Origin: Calothrix sp. PCC 7103
GTDB taxonomy: Bacteria; Cyanobacteriota; Cyanobacteriia; Cyanobacteriales; Nostocaceae
DNA: 64,000 nt
Direction: 5' to 3'
NCBI RefSeq assembly: GCF_000331305.1
Contig: NZ_KB217483.1
Span: 1,398,202 to 1,462,201 of the forward strand
The position numbers and the translations under genes were made by a program. Shown in pieces: positions 45,291-54,752 of the stretch (position 1 is its first letter; the number at the start of each line of letters is the position of its first letter). Under the pieces are notes generated by a model. The model made no database searches and was not told the DNA's origin. It saw nothing but the letters and a program-made list of their open reading frames with translations.

Positions 45291-46296
45291 TTAGTCAAGT
45301 AGTCCCACCAATTCCTGAAAGCATAGCGGTTCTCCCTCACCACCCTCTGGCAAAATCAGTCCCTTAGCCTCCAGCACATCAAGAAATGCCCGCGAACGCG
45401 ATCGCTCCACATAATTTAAAGCATCAGCATCCTGCTGTAGTTCTTTATGTAACATTATGATAAGTCGAGCGTAAATATGCCCCTTACCCTCGCCAAAAAA
45501 ACTCAGTCGCTCCGTATCTTGGAAAAGCCGACGGCGCACACTTTCAATAATTGTAACAGCCTCTTTGAGGTCTACTACAGCGTTAAGGATATTCCCACTG
45601 CGGCGGTAGGTTTCACTACGACCAGCATGAATTTCCCACACGTGTATTTCCTTGAGGCAAAACCAGCATCCCCAAATTTCTTAAACAACCTGCCTCACCC
45701 TTTTTATTCTCCATTTCCCGAAACAGCGTTAAAGCTTCAAGAAAACAACGAGTTGCTAACTCAACATTTCCCTGGTCGCACAAGACAAGTCCAAGGTTGT
45801 TCAAGGCGGATGTATGACAAGCACGATGTTCTAGCTTTTTGGCAAGGGCTAAAGCTTTCTCCAAATACTCCTGAGCTTTGTGTATTTCCCCCAAAGACCT
45901 GTAAACTATGCCCAAGCTTGAGTAAGTGTTGGCAATATTTTTACTTTGGTCTAGCTGTATAAAAAGCTTTAATGCTTCTTCCCAGTCAGCAGCAGCTTGA
46001 GGCAAAACTCCCTTGCGGTGATTTAGGGTTCCACGTTGTTCAAAGACCAAGGCTAACAGCTGGATGTCTTTAGCGTTAGCAGCAGACCGTTGGGCAATAT
46101 CCACAGCTCGCCAAGCTCTCTCCCAATCACCCTGAGTACTCAAACCCTCTGCTACACTCAATAAGTGATGGGTGGCATTTTCAGAGAGCGAACCATATTG
46201 GGCTAGGGCTTGTTCAAATGCTATCCAAAGAGCATCCCACTCGCTTGGTTGAATATCTTTAGTCATACTATTAGACATTGTTGTAGTTGTTCCCAA
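45291..46296 (-). pseudogene. TPR protein gene split by a frameshift, lacking CHAT domain
   Basis: Two overlapping frames together make one TPR protein. The first (46296 to about 45650) carries TPR units such as A-N-T-Y-S-S-L-G-I-V-Y-R-S-L-G-E-I-H-K-A and ends out of frame. The second (from about 45670 to 45291) continues with W-E-I-H-A-G-R-S-E-T-Y-R-R-S-G-N, then A-V-T-I-I-E-S-V-R, then Y-V-E-R-S-R-S-R-A-F-L-D-V-L and L-C-F-Q-E-L-V-G-L-L-D. The frame changes near 45640-45680. The C-terminus is the pre-CHAT linker, again with no CHAT domain. The start overlaps the preceding gene by 34 bp. A sequencing error or programmed frameshift cannot be excluded. Confidence 0.65.
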
Positions 46297-47936
46297 GAAC
46301 TTGGCTTCCCTTGTCGAAGTGCTATATATTCAGGCGCCAATTGTTCTATCTCGTTCCATAATTGGTATAAGTTGTTTTCTAAGATTTCATAATTTCTTAG
46401 TATGTTGAGTCTAGGTTCATTAGCAACTTGAAGTTGTGTACCAGTTTGGCGCAGTTGGGCTATTAGCTGCATCTCTTGGTCTATTAAAGCTTGTGGTATT
46501 TGTTTCGGACTTGTAATACTACTCAATCGCAACCGACGTAAAAACTCACGTGATTTCGCTTGTTCTGCCCAAAAAAATGCCTTTTTAGGTTCTTTATCGT
46601 GCGCGTTAATGCGAACAAGTCGGTCATAAGCTGTTAAGTTAGGCCAAGCGAAGTAATCCAAAGCTTCCTGTTCTAACAATAGGTTTGCTCTTATAGACTC
46701 AGCAACCTCCACCGCTGCTTTGTAGTCATCGATAGCTTGTGGTACTTGACCTGCCATCATACGTATATCACCCCGATTAAAGTATATATTGTACAGGTCG
46801 TCTGGATTAGCTGTTTCTTGAGCTAGAGGTAAGGCTTGAGTAAGGTACTGCTCGGCTAAGTCAAGTTTTTGAGAATCTCGAACTAATAAACTTAGGTCGA
46901 TAAGAGTTTTTATTTGCCCTTGACGGTATTCAATTTTTTGGTTGTAACCTAAAATTTGTTTGTGCATCTCTATGGCTGATTCTAGATTGTTAGCTTCTGT
47001 CAGAGCAGTTACTAAAGCAAAATCCTCAGAACTATTGAGTAAACCACCTTCTGTAAGCGCTTCTTCTAGTACTTGTCGCCATGCGGACATAATCTGCTTG
47101 AAGCTAAGGGGATTATTTTTCAAAGGATTGTCAGACTGCTGTTCTAAACTTTCTACTACCTGGTGGGCTGTGCTTATCAGTGCAGCAAGGGCATTCAGAT
47201 TTTCAGTCACTCCCATTTTGTAGTTATTTTTTAAGTTGATAGCTAGAGATTGAAAGTAGTACTCCAAAGCATCAAGCAACTGGTTTTGATTATCGGATAG
47301 CTGACCAAGGTTGTGCAAAACAACAGCTTCGTTTTCCTGGTCATCAACCTGACGATAAAGTTCGAGCGCTTTCCCATAATATGCTTTAGCACCTTTTACA
47401 TCATGTATTAACTCTAAAATAAGCGCTAATCCTGTTAGCACGTGAGCGCAAACATCAAAAGCCTCTTGGTCTTTCAATAAATCTAAAGCTTGTTCGCAGT
47501 AAACTCGTGCTTCTGTAAGTTGACCCTGGTCTTTGCAAACAATCCCTAAGTCATTTAGCAGCCAAGCCATTTCTAATTGGTCATCAATTTTTGTCACCAA
47601 CTCTAGAGCTGATTGGTAGTATTGCTTGGCTGCATCTAGATTACCGAGATTTCGCTCAATTAACCCTAAATTTTTAAGTACCGCAGCCTCGCTCAATGCA
47701 TTTGCTTGTTGTAATATTTTTAACGATTGTAGCAAACTTTCCCGAGCGGCTGTCCCCTGTCCAACACGCTCTTGTTCTAATGCCAAATTATTGAGGATTG
47801 CACTTTGCTGGATGGGTTCCCCAGCCTCTTTGGCTAGTTCGCTAGCTTGATGTAACAAAGCGATGCCACGCTCTTGCTGACCACTATCTAAATAAAACTG
47901 AGCCTCTTCAATTATTTCTACATAATCTTTGCTCAT
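46263..47936 (-). CDS. TPR-repeat protein ending at the CHAT boundary
   Basis: 557 aa. About ten TPR units fill residues ~5-410 (for example A-W-L-L-N-D-L-G-I-V-C-K-D-Q-G-Q-L-T-E-A). The C-terminal ~130 residues are the pre-CHAT linker: F-F-W-A-E-Q-A-K-S-R-E-F-L-R-R-L, a coiled helix pair, and A-P-E-Y-I-A-L-R-Q-G-K-P-S-S-W-E-Q-L-Q. The stop codon falls just where CHAT would begin, and the downstream gene (overlapping by 34 bp) is another TPR protein rather than a protease. Probably a sensor that works with a CHAT protease encoded elsewhere, the nearest being 38213-39553. A Shine-Dalgarno AAGGAAAG precedes the start. Confidence 0.75.
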   Translation of the reverse strand: MSKDYVEIIEEAQFYLDSGQQERGIALLHQASELAKEAGEPIQQSAILNNLALEQERVGQGTAARESLLQSLKILQQANALSEAAVLKNLGLIERNLGNLDAAKQYYQSALELVTKIDDQLEMAWLLNDLGIVCKDQGQLTEARVYCEQALDLLKDQEAFDVCAHVLTGLALILELIHDVKGAKAYYGKALELYRQVDDQENEAVVLHNLGQLSDNQNQLLDALEYYFQSLAINLKNNYKMGVTENLNALAALISTAHQVVESLEQQSDNPLKNNPLSFKQIMSAWRQVLEEALTEGGLLNSSEDFALVTALTEANNLESAIEMHKQILGYNQKIEYRQGQIKTLIDLSLLVRDSQKLDLAEQYLTQALPLAQETANPDDLYNIYFNRGDIRMMAGQVPQAIDDYKAAVEVAESIRANLLLEQEALDYFAWPNLTAYDRLVRINAHDKEPKKAFFWAEQAKSREFLRRLRLSSITSPKQIPQALIDQEMQLIAQLRQTGTQLQVANEPRLNILRNYEILENNLYQLWNEIEQLAPEYIALRQGKPSSWEQLQQCLIV

Positions 47937-48204
47937 ATTTTGGCTTTCCTTGCATTCAAGATATGATTAAAGGTTGGTATAACAGCCAAGATAAAGTTAT
48001 CATTGTGATTTTAGTTAGCTATTTAGAGTATAAATGCTTTAAGTGTAATCCATACATTAAACAAAGTATCTGGCATTACATGACCAAAGTTTGCGTTTGA
48101 ATTATCCAAGCAGTGGCTAGCAGTTCAGTGGATTTATGACTAGTGTGTAGCTTCTTGAATTTCGGAGAGAAGTTAGCTGATGGTATTAGCAACTTGCCAA
48201 TCCT

Positions 48205-49347
48205 TCACTTCCGCAAAACGTGACTGGTTCCCTGCTTACCAGATAATTTCACATAGCGGGAAGTCATCGTAGATGAAGTATGCCCTAACTGCGCCATAAT
48301 ATCAAAGTCACTGGCGCCTTTCTTCTTCGCGTGAGTAGCGTGAGTATGTCTCAAATAATGCGGCGAAAACTTTATATCAGCTTTATCACCAATTTCTTGC
48401 ATCATCAACCGGATACCTCGGTCGGTAAGCGGTTGCCCTTTATCCCTGTGACTGCACGACGGAAACACAGGGTCATCATCACGGGCGCCACCACGTATAG
48501 CTAATAACACCTCGCTCGTTTCAGCATCAAGGACAATTGTTCGAGTTTTGTTGCGCTTACCAGTAATCGTTAAAACTAGTTCCATATCCCCTTCATCATT
48601 CGTTTGTTCGCGCAACTGGCGCCAGTAAAGTCCTGGGTTGAGAACTTCAGTTTTACCCGTTTTAGAATTTTTGCTAGTAACCCTACCAATCTCCCCGACA
48701 CGACAACCCGAATAATAAAGCAGGATAAAAAGTACCCAGTGCCGCTGACTTAATTCTTTAGCAGCATCATCTAACTTATAAACCTTGCGCTCGCTCAATA
48801 CCCGCTCGGCAGTTTTATCATCCCAACTTACACCTAATTCTTCAGCAATATTAATTGGAAAATACCCAATCGCTTGCTTGCAGCCAAACTTCCATAGCGA
48901 ACGTATCGCACAAACATATTTTGCTATCGCATTTTTCCCCAACCCAATTTTTGGATTACCATTTTTATCAAGCTTACTCTTATATTCCCCATCCTTAGCT
49001 TTATATAAATGTGGTTTCTCATCTTTGAGATACGCTAAAAAAAATTGTAAATGAGCAAGCGTACACAATCGCAAATCAGGTAGGTTATATCGTTCCTCCA
49101 ACCAACGCAATAACTCATAAGCAACTTGACGGTAAACGCGCTCGGTTTGCTCAGACTTGATGCGCTGCGATTCCAACCACATATCGATTAGCTCGCGCGC
49201 GCTATTAATACGCTGACGATTGGGAAAGTAATAATTCTTGAAAGTATCGCTGTTAATCCCATACCCAGAAGAATCTGTCTCGATAATTTCAGCATTAACG
49301 CAATGCACAATATCAGAAGAGGAATGGGGGATGGGTAGCGATTCCAT
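48205..49347 (-). CDS. Tyrosine recombinase (phage integrase family)
   Basis: 380 aa, full length. A SAM-like N-terminal DNA-binding domain (~50-170) precedes the catalytic domain. The Arg is in S-G-C-R-V-G-E-I, H-x-x-R in H-Y-L-R-H-T-H-A-T, the His in L-G-H-T-S-S and the nucleophilic Tyr in T-S-R-Y-V-K. The C-terminus ends shortly after. It catalyses site-specific strand exchange, for element integration or plasmid dimer resolution. It is near parB and a four-helix-bundle gene; no attachment site was recognised. Whether it serves the whole island or a plasmid is unknown. Confidence 0.9.
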   Translation of the reverse strand: MESLPIPHSSSDIVHCVNAEIIETDSSGYGINSDTFKNYYFPNRQRINSARELIDMWLESQRIKSEQTERVYRQVAYELLRWLEERYNLPDLRLCTLAHLQFFLAYLKDEKPHLYKAKDGEYKSKLDKNGNPKIGLGKNAIAKYVCAIRSLWKFGCKQAIGYFPINIAEELGVSWDDKTAERVLSERKVYKLDDAAKELSQRHWVLFILLYYSGCRVGEIGRVTSKNSKTGKTEVLNPGLYWRQLREQTNDEGDMELVLTITGKRNKTRTIVLDAETSEVLLAIRGGARDDDPVFPSCSHRDKGQPLTDRGIRLMMQEIGDKADIKFSPHYLRHTHATHAKKKGASDFDIMAQLGHTSSTMTSRYVKLSGKQGTSHVLRK

Positions 49348-49418
49348 AGCTGTATAAGAGTAGATATATTAATAATGATACTTCATACTGGGAATAAACA
49401 TTCTCGGTATGAAGTCGA

Positions 49419-50012
49419 AAGTCGGAAGTCGGAGGTCGGAAGTAAGAGAGAAGAAAGAAGTAAGAAGTTTTAGACTTTTACTTTGTTGATATTTACACTT
49501 CTGTGAAGCGAGCGGCACACCTGTATTTATTTACCTTTGGCTTTCAACCTTCGACTTTTGAATTCTTTCTTTGATTTTACGAGTTGAAGCAACAAGTATC
49601 GCTACTATTTCAGAAGCTTCTTGAAGCAAAGGGTCAAATTTAACTTTATCAACAACTTCCGACTCGATTAAAATTTCTAACCAATATTCGGTTTCTCGTG
49701 CTTCTTTTAAGGCTATCTCCATTTTATGCAAAAAGTCTTTATCTGACTGTGCCGAACGAGACTCACGCACATTGGCGCCGATACTAGTACCAGAACGTAG
49801 TAATTGTTTTGATAAAGTGCGGCAAACTCCTGACTGTTCTTCCAAAAAGCTGCAAGCCTTAACAATTCTAATAGCAAACGCCTTCGTTCTATCCGTAATT
49901 CCGATATTTCCCTTACTTCCATTACTTTCGTTCATATTTACACTTTTAATAATAGTATTAATATATTATTCTACTTCTTCTTCTCTTACTTCCGACCTCC
50001 GACTTCCGACTT
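49419..50012. repeat. 30-bp perfect inverted repeat around the four-helix-bundle gene
   Basis: The arms 49419-49448 and 49983-50012 are perfectly inverted over 30 bp and are built of AAGTCGG-type heptamers (AAGTCGGAAGTCGGAGGTCGG), with looser similarity extending on both sides. They enclose exactly one gene. The layout resembles a small mobile cassette or a pair of STRR arrays in opposite orientation. Confidence 0.85.
49531..49935 (-). CDS. Four-helix-bundle protein (S23 / 23S rRNA intervening-sequence family)
   Basis: 134 aa. The family pattern is plain: F-A-I-R-I-V-K-A-C-S-F-L, then L-S-K-Q-L-L-R-S-G-T-S-I-G-A-N-V-R-E-S-R-S-A-Q-S, then F-L-H-K-M-E-I-A-L-K-E-A-R-E-T-E-Y-W-L. These pentameric helical proteins are found within rRNA intervening sequences and in diversity-generating elements, and often stand alone; the biochemical role is unclear. 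The gene lies inside a perfect 30-bp inverted repeat, so it may move as a unit. Confidence 0.88.
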   Translation of the reverse strand: MNESNGSKGNIGITDRTKAFAIRIVKACSFLEEQSGVCRTLSKQLLRSGTSIGANVRESRSAQSDKDFLHKMEIALKEARETEYWLEILIESEVVDKVKFDPLLQEASEIVAILVASTRKIKERIQKSKVESQR

Positions 50013-50103
50013 CCGACTTTTTAGTAAATTTAGTTTGAGCAACGACATATACTCGCACGCTAGATGCTTTGATTAATATTGATGCAATCCATAGGGTTTG
50101 ACC

Positions 50104-51123
50104 ATGAGTGCTACTACAAATGATGGAACAACACCGAAGAAGCCTGCCGCGCGTACCAGGAAATCATCTACAGGTGTAAAGAAAACTCCCGCAACTGAGC
50201 TTCAAGAAGATACTGCGGTGCCAGTAGCATTACAAACCGACTCGAAGCAGGAAAATGCTGCGGTGCCAGTACCAACTAACTCGACTCAACCCGCTTCCCT
50301 CCAAGTGCCGATAAATATGATTGTATTGCCGAAATCTCAACCTCGGCGATACTTTGACCCTAAAGCAATAGAATCACTCGTGACATCGGTAAAGCATGAA
50401 GGGATTCTCCAGCCCATATTGCTGCGAAGAGTGGACAATAAGTACGAATTAGTTGCTGGGGAACGTAGATTTATTGCAGCACAAAAAGCCGGATTAACCG
50501 AAATTCCGGCAGTTGTTAGAGAGATGAGCGATTCGCAAGCGATGGAATGCGCGTTAACTGAGAATCTACAGCGCGAGGATTTAAACCCAGTTGAAGAGAC
50601 AGAAGCGATTTTAGATTTGTTAGCGTTAAAACTAAATAACAATAGGGAAGGGGTTATTGCACTCCTAAACAAACTATCTAAAGTTGGGCGTGGTTTGGCG
50701 GACAATGATGTACGCTCGTCAGACTTACAGATTTTAGAATCTGTGTTTCAAACGATTGGTAAGATTTCTCCAGAAGCATTCCGGGTACATCGTCTGCGGT
50801 TGCTCAAACTGCCATCCAATATACTTGAAGCATTGCGTGCGGGTGATATTGAATATACCAAGGCAAAAGAAATTGCTAAACTTGAGTCAGAAGAAGACCG
50901 TCAGCAACTATTAGAAGAAGCTATCGAGTTTTCGCTATCATTTTCAGAAATCCACAAAAAGGTATTAGAGAAAAAACCTAAGTCGGAACAATACCAATTA
51001 CAATCACGTTTGGATACTGCTTACAAGCAAGCTAAAAAATCCAAGGTGTGGGAAAACCCTGACAAGCAGGAAAAACTTAAGTCGTTGTTGACTGATTTAG
51101 AAGCGCTGCTTGATCAAGCATGA
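50104..51123 (+). CDS. parB: ParB/RepB/Spo0J-family partition protein
   Basis: 339 aa from the ATG at 50104 (a TTG lies two codons upstream). A low-complexity Ala/Thr/Pro/Lys N-terminal tail (~1-65) precedes the ParB N-terminal domain: P-K-S-Q-P-R-R-Y-F, then G-I-L-Q-P-I-L-L-R, then Y-E-L-V-A-G-E-R-R (the CTP-binding box), then T-E-N-L-Q-R-E-D-L-N-P-V-E-E-T. An HTH region and a Lys-rich C-terminal helix follow. It binds centromere-like DNA and loads for segregation. No parA gene is next to it on either side, so it is either an orphan or part of a plasmid whose ParA is elsewhere. It supports a plasmid origin for this region. Confidence 0.88.
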   Translation: MSATTNDGTTPKKPAARTRKSSTGVKKTPATELQEDTAVPVALQTDSKQENAAVPVPTNSTQPASLQVPINMIVLPKSQPRRYFDPKAIESLVTSVKHEGILQPILLRRVDNKYELVAGERRFIAAQKAGLTEIPAVVREMSDSQAMECALTENLQREDLNPVEETEAILDLLALKLNNNREGVIALLNKLSKVGRGLADNDVRSSDLQILESVFQTIGKISPEAFRVHRLRLLKLPSNILEALRAGDIEYTKAKEIAKLESEEDRQQLLEEAIEFSLSFSEIHKKVLEKKPKSEQYQLQSRLDTAYKQAKKSKVWENPDKQEKLKSLLTDLEALLDQA

Positions 51124-51443
51124 GTAAATTTATAAACTTCAAGCATTGCTCGTATCTTCTTAAATGCAATCACGCATATCAACCTCGCGTTTGCGAGTTA
51201 CGTTAACTGCACAAAGATAAATTCTTTATGTAATTCCTTTCTTAAGGTAAATTTTCTCAAATATTTATGTGATAATTGCATGTATTAATACGTAAATTTA
51301 TTTGTAAAAATGCTTACATAAATTATTATTTAGAGAACTAGTTCAATTAAACTTAAAACAATCCGCATTCAGAAATGGACAAATATTGCTATTTTCTTCA
51401 AACCTGTAAACTACAATTTTGTATTGATACTTAAATAATTGCT
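51124..51443. other. AT-rich leader of the GTPase cluster
   Basis: 320 bp without a gene between parB and the dynamin-like GTPase. AT-rich; no clear promoter boxes or strong palindromes were recognised. From 49774 to 59268 there are no GGCGCC sites, so this region marks the start of a compositionally different block. Confidence 0.4.
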
Positions 51444-53663
51444 ATGACTAGAAGCGACAAAATCTCTCATATTATTAAAAAGCGCAAGCCATTGGCTGAA
51501 AAAATCAAAAAAGTAAAAGAAAATCTCGGCAAACTAAATTTAGCAATTCACTTGCTGGAACGCAAGCGCAAAGAATTGCTCCAACAAAGTAACTATTCAA
51601 AGTGGGATGAATCCTTACAGGAAATAGATTTTTCAAATAGTTTATTAAGAATTGGCAAGGAGCAAGAAGCGCTAGAAAAGCTGAGACTTCGTTTTGAACG
51701 TCCAACTCTTAACCTAGGGGTGGTTGGCATGGCAAGACAAGGAAAAAGCCGTCTGCTTCAGAGCTTAACTGGACTTTCTGCTAATGAAATACCTGATGGG
51801 GACAAAGGACACTGCACTGGTGCCCGTAGCATTATTTACCATCGTCCGCAAGTTGCTACTTACGGAATGGTCTGGTATCACACAGAGGAATCATTCTTGA
51901 AACAGGTTATCAGACCTTATTTCGAGAAACTGAGTCTGGGAGAAGCGCCAACTACAATTGAAGAATTCGCTCAAACCCTTCCTTCTCTACCTGACGAACA
52001 CGCCAGAAACCCAATATCTGATGCCCAGTATCGATATTTACAAAAATATCACAATAATTTCAGCGAATATAGGGATTTATTAAGAAAAGAATCACCCCAC
52101 CAAATTGGACAAAACGACATTAGGCAGTACGTTGCTCAAGATGATATCCAAGGTAATCGCAACTATTTTAACTACTTAGCAATACAAAGGGTAAATCTTT
52201 TTTGCGAATATCCTAACACAGATGTTGCAGATATTGCGTTAGTCGATATGCCCGGATTAGGCGATACAGGGATTGGTGCGGAAGAAGAATTAATCCGTAT
52301 TCTGGGAGAAGAAGTAGATACTGTAATGTTTGTCCGTCTGCCAAAATCCTCCGGAGACGACTGGTTGAAATATGATATAGAATTATACAGCACTGCGAAG
52401 CAGGCTTTGCTAGATCGCCTACCAATTAATAAGTGGTCTTTTGTAATTCTCAATCGAACAGAGGCAAGTTCGGGCAAAGGTGACAACTTGCAACAATGCG
52501 ACTACTTAGTAGAGAGACTAGAACATACGCCTATCAAAGTTGTTGAGCCTGTCATTGTTGCTAACTGTGCCAACAAAGAAGAAGCAAACACAAAAATTCT
52601 TGACCGGGTTTTAGATTATTTGGCTCAGAATATCGAGCTTTTAGACAACGAATACTCATCATTTTGTGACCGTGAACTGTTGCTAATCCACAAAGAAATT
52701 AACACGCAGCTAAACAATGCTCGTTACGCTTTAGGTACTCCAGCCTCGGTGGCTGATGCCATTACTCCAAGCGAATTTCGCAGATTATTTAGGCCAATTT
52801 GGCAACTTCTCACAAGCGGACTAGAAGATTTGCTTCGAGATTTGAGAGAGAGTGGTGAAAAAGAAAGAATCAAGAAACTTTTCTCAGATAAAATACAGGG
52901 TGTCAAGAAAAATTGCCAAGAGAGTAAACAAGAAGTAATACCAACTCTTGAAGAAATAGAGGAAATGCGAAATATAAAGGAAGGTTCTTACGAGAACGCT
53001 TACAATGCCTTTTTAAATAAATGCCGCACCCATTTGTCAAAACAATTTTTAAAGATAGATGATGGTCTGGAAGAATTAATAGGTGGAGTAAAAGCAGCAG
53101 TAGCTGACGTATTAATAGACGCAGGGAAATTAGGCAGCTTGTCAGAGGCACGGGGATCAGAATTTTTGAAATTCATGACGGAGTTTTTGCCTGAATCACC
53201 TGATTCACTTAAACAACTCAAAGAAGGGTTTAAACTTTTATCGGAGTTCCATATTTCATATCGAAACCTATTTCAACATCGAATTCGCGAACAACTAGAT
53301 GACATTACACCTGATAGAAAATCATTAAATTTGGCACCAAACCCCACGGCTGAGGAAATACTAGATAAACTTAATCTTTTGTACGATAAAGTCAAATCTA
53401 GATGCATCGAAGAACTGGAAGAATTTTCATCAGAGCCTGGTGATGCAGCCTTTGGAATTGTCGAAGAGTTTGTAGACCAGGTGCTACGTTCCAAAGATGC
53501 GGAAGATGGATGGCAAGACTTTTATGAAAAAGAACGTGCCCAAATTTGGGCAAGTGAATTTGCTCGAGAAAGAAAGCTAAATATAATTCGTAAAGATTGG
53601 CTAAATTTAGTAGAGCAAGCCGCAGTCTCGAATCAGTTGGACTCTATGGTTATTTTGAACTAA
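51444..53663 (+). CDS. Dynamin-like large GTPase
   Basis: 739 aa. A coiled-coil N-terminus (~10-85) leads to a GTPase domain. G1 is G-M-A-R-Q-G-K-S (~94-101), G3 is D-M-P-G-L-G-D-T (~268-275) and G4-like N-R-T-E follows at about 340. The G2 region includes H-C-T-G-A-R-S. The C-terminal ~330 residues are a helical stalk-like region (E-E-I-E-E-M-R-N-I, and many charged helices) with no obvious membrane helix. This fits the dynamin/Era-like superfamily of stress and membrane GTPases. It is the first gene of a plus-strand row with two smaller GTPases, 50 bp before the next, and may be the membrane-acting component. Confidence 0.7.
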   Translation: MTRSDKISHIIKKRKPLAEKIKKVKENLGKLNLAIHLLERKRKELLQQSNYSKWDESLQEIDFSNSLLRIGKEQEALEKLRLRFERPTLNLGVVGMARQGKSRLLQSLTGLSANEIPDGDKGHCTGARSIIYHRPQVATYGMVWYHTEESFLKQVIRPYFEKLSLGEAPTTIEEFAQTLPSLPDEHARNPISDAQYRYLQKYHNNFSEYRDLLRKESPHQIGQNDIRQYVAQDDIQGNRNYFNYLAIQRVNLFCEYPNTDVADIALVDMPGLGDTGIGAEEELIRILGEEVDTVMFVRLPKSSGDDWLKYDIELYSTAKQALLDRLPINKWSFVILNRTEASSGKGDNLQQCDYLVERLEHTPIKVVEPVIVANCANKEEANTKILDRVLDYLAQNIELLDNEYSSFCDRELLLIHKEINTQLNNARYALGTPASVADAITPSEFRRLFRPIWQLLTSGLEDLLRDLRESGEKERIKKLFSDKIQGVKKNCQESKQEVIPTLEEIEEMRNIKEGSYENAYNAFLNKCRTHLSKQFLKIDDGLEELIGGVKAAVADVLIDAGKLGSLSEARGSEFLKFMTEFLPESPDSLKQLKEGFKLLSEFHISYRNLFQHRIREQLDDITPDRKSLNLAPNPTAEEILDKLNLLYDKVKSRCIEELEEFSSEPGDAAFGIVEEFVDQVLRSKDAEDGWQDFYEKERAQIWASEFARERKLNIIRKDWLNLVEQAAVSNQLDSMVILN

Positions 53664-53713
53664 TATTTATCTGTTTAATAGAGAACCAGTAGAAATAATT
53701 AAGGTGTAATCAA

Positions 53714-54742
53714 ATGCTAGGTAACCAAAAAGAATTGAAACCATTTAAAATTACTATGCTCGGCCCTTCGGGTGTTGGCAAGACGACGCTGTTAACTGTG
53801 ATACGGAAACAAATGAATTCCGCAGTTGATGTCAGCGAGCTAAGACTTGAAACTGGTCATCCTCAAAAACCAGGTACAGGTTTTGAGACAGACCAACTTC
53901 TTCAAAAATGTCTGGAAGAATTGGAGCAACTTGTTAAGAGCAAAGGTTATATAGCACAAGGAGGAATTGGAGGAACAGGCGAGCCTAAAAAGTTCTATTT
54001 CAATCTGAGTAAACTGAAAAAAAATGTATCCTCAGCAAAATTAGTACTAGAATTTCAAGACTATCCCGGTGGTTGGATAGCACAAGAGGAAAACGCAAAG
54101 CAGGTTATAGATTATATTAAAGATTCTAGCGTGACTATTCTTGTTATTGACACTCCTGCTTTACTCGAGAGAAAAGGTAAACATCATGTAGCAGTTAATC
54201 AGAGTGAAATAGTGCAGCAAATGTTACTAAGGGCCTTCTCTGAAGACGGCTCCAATAAACGCAGACTTTTAATATTTGCTCCTGTAAAATGTGAAAAATA
54301 CTTACGAAAAGGTAACCAGTATCGTGAACTTGAGAAAGGTATACGTTCGGGTTATAAATCTCTAATTGAAAGCTTAAATTCGGAAATTTTTAATAATATC
54401 TCTGCTGTAATTACACCAGTTCAGACAGTAGGAAATGTGCTTTTTTCTTATATAGATGAAATAGAAGAAAACGGCAAGATAGTAACTAAGTTCTGGTATG
54501 AAAAAACCAACAATCATGAATTAGCTCCTTTCGATGCAGAACAGCCATTGAGATACATCTTAGGATTTGCATTAAAAGACGCTTTGGATGCGAAAAGAAA
54601 CGAAAGACTAGATTTAGTTAATTGGTTTAGGGATATGTTAGGTTTAGATGAAGACCTAAAAATGGCTATTCAGAAATTTGGTGAAGGCTGCAAAAAAGAT
54701 GGCGGATTTACAGTAATTAAAGGTGGACATTTATTGGGGTGA
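53714..54742 (+). CDS. Small GTPase-like protein A (paralogue of 57787-58812)
   Basis: 342 aa. The P-loop is G-P-S-G-V-G-K-T (17-24). Switch II is F-Q-D-Y-P-G-G-W (D116-G119). A strand V-T-I-L-V-I-D-T-P-A-L-L follows, and where GTPases have N-K-x-D the chain has F-A-P-V-K-C-E-K-Y, an atypical base-recognition motif. The conserved C-terminus is G-C-K-K-D-G-G-F-T-V-I-K-G-G-H-L-L. The family resembles the GTPases of predicted bacterial conflict systems (double-GTPase type), but I cannot name it with certainty. A close paralogue lies 3 kb downstream. The next gene, a member of the unrecognised M-E-I-Y-V family, starts 10 bp after the stop, so the two are likely cotranslated partners. Confidence 0.65.
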   Translation: MLGNQKELKPFKITMLGPSGVGKTTLLTVIRKQMNSAVDVSELRLETGHPQKPGTGFETDQLLQKCLEELEQLVKSKGYIAQGGIGGTGEPKKFYFNLSKLKKNVSSAKLVLEFQDYPGGWIAQEENAKQVIDYIKDSSVTILVIDTPALLERKGKHHVAVNQSEIVQQMLLRAFSEDGSNKRRLLIFAPVKCEKYLRKGNQYRELEKGIRSGYKSLIESLNSEIFNNISAVITPVQTVGNVLFSYIDEIEENGKIVTKFWYEKTNNHELAPFDAEQPLRYILGFALKDALDAKRNERLDLVNWFRDMLGLDEDLKMAIQKFGEGCKKDGGFTVIKGGHLLG

Positions 54743-54752
54743 ACGGTGAACT

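Noticed and set aside
45477..45962. 161-codon plus-strand frame
   Set aside because: It is antisense to the frameshifted TPR gene, whose protein motifs are clear; the plus-strand product has no family signature.
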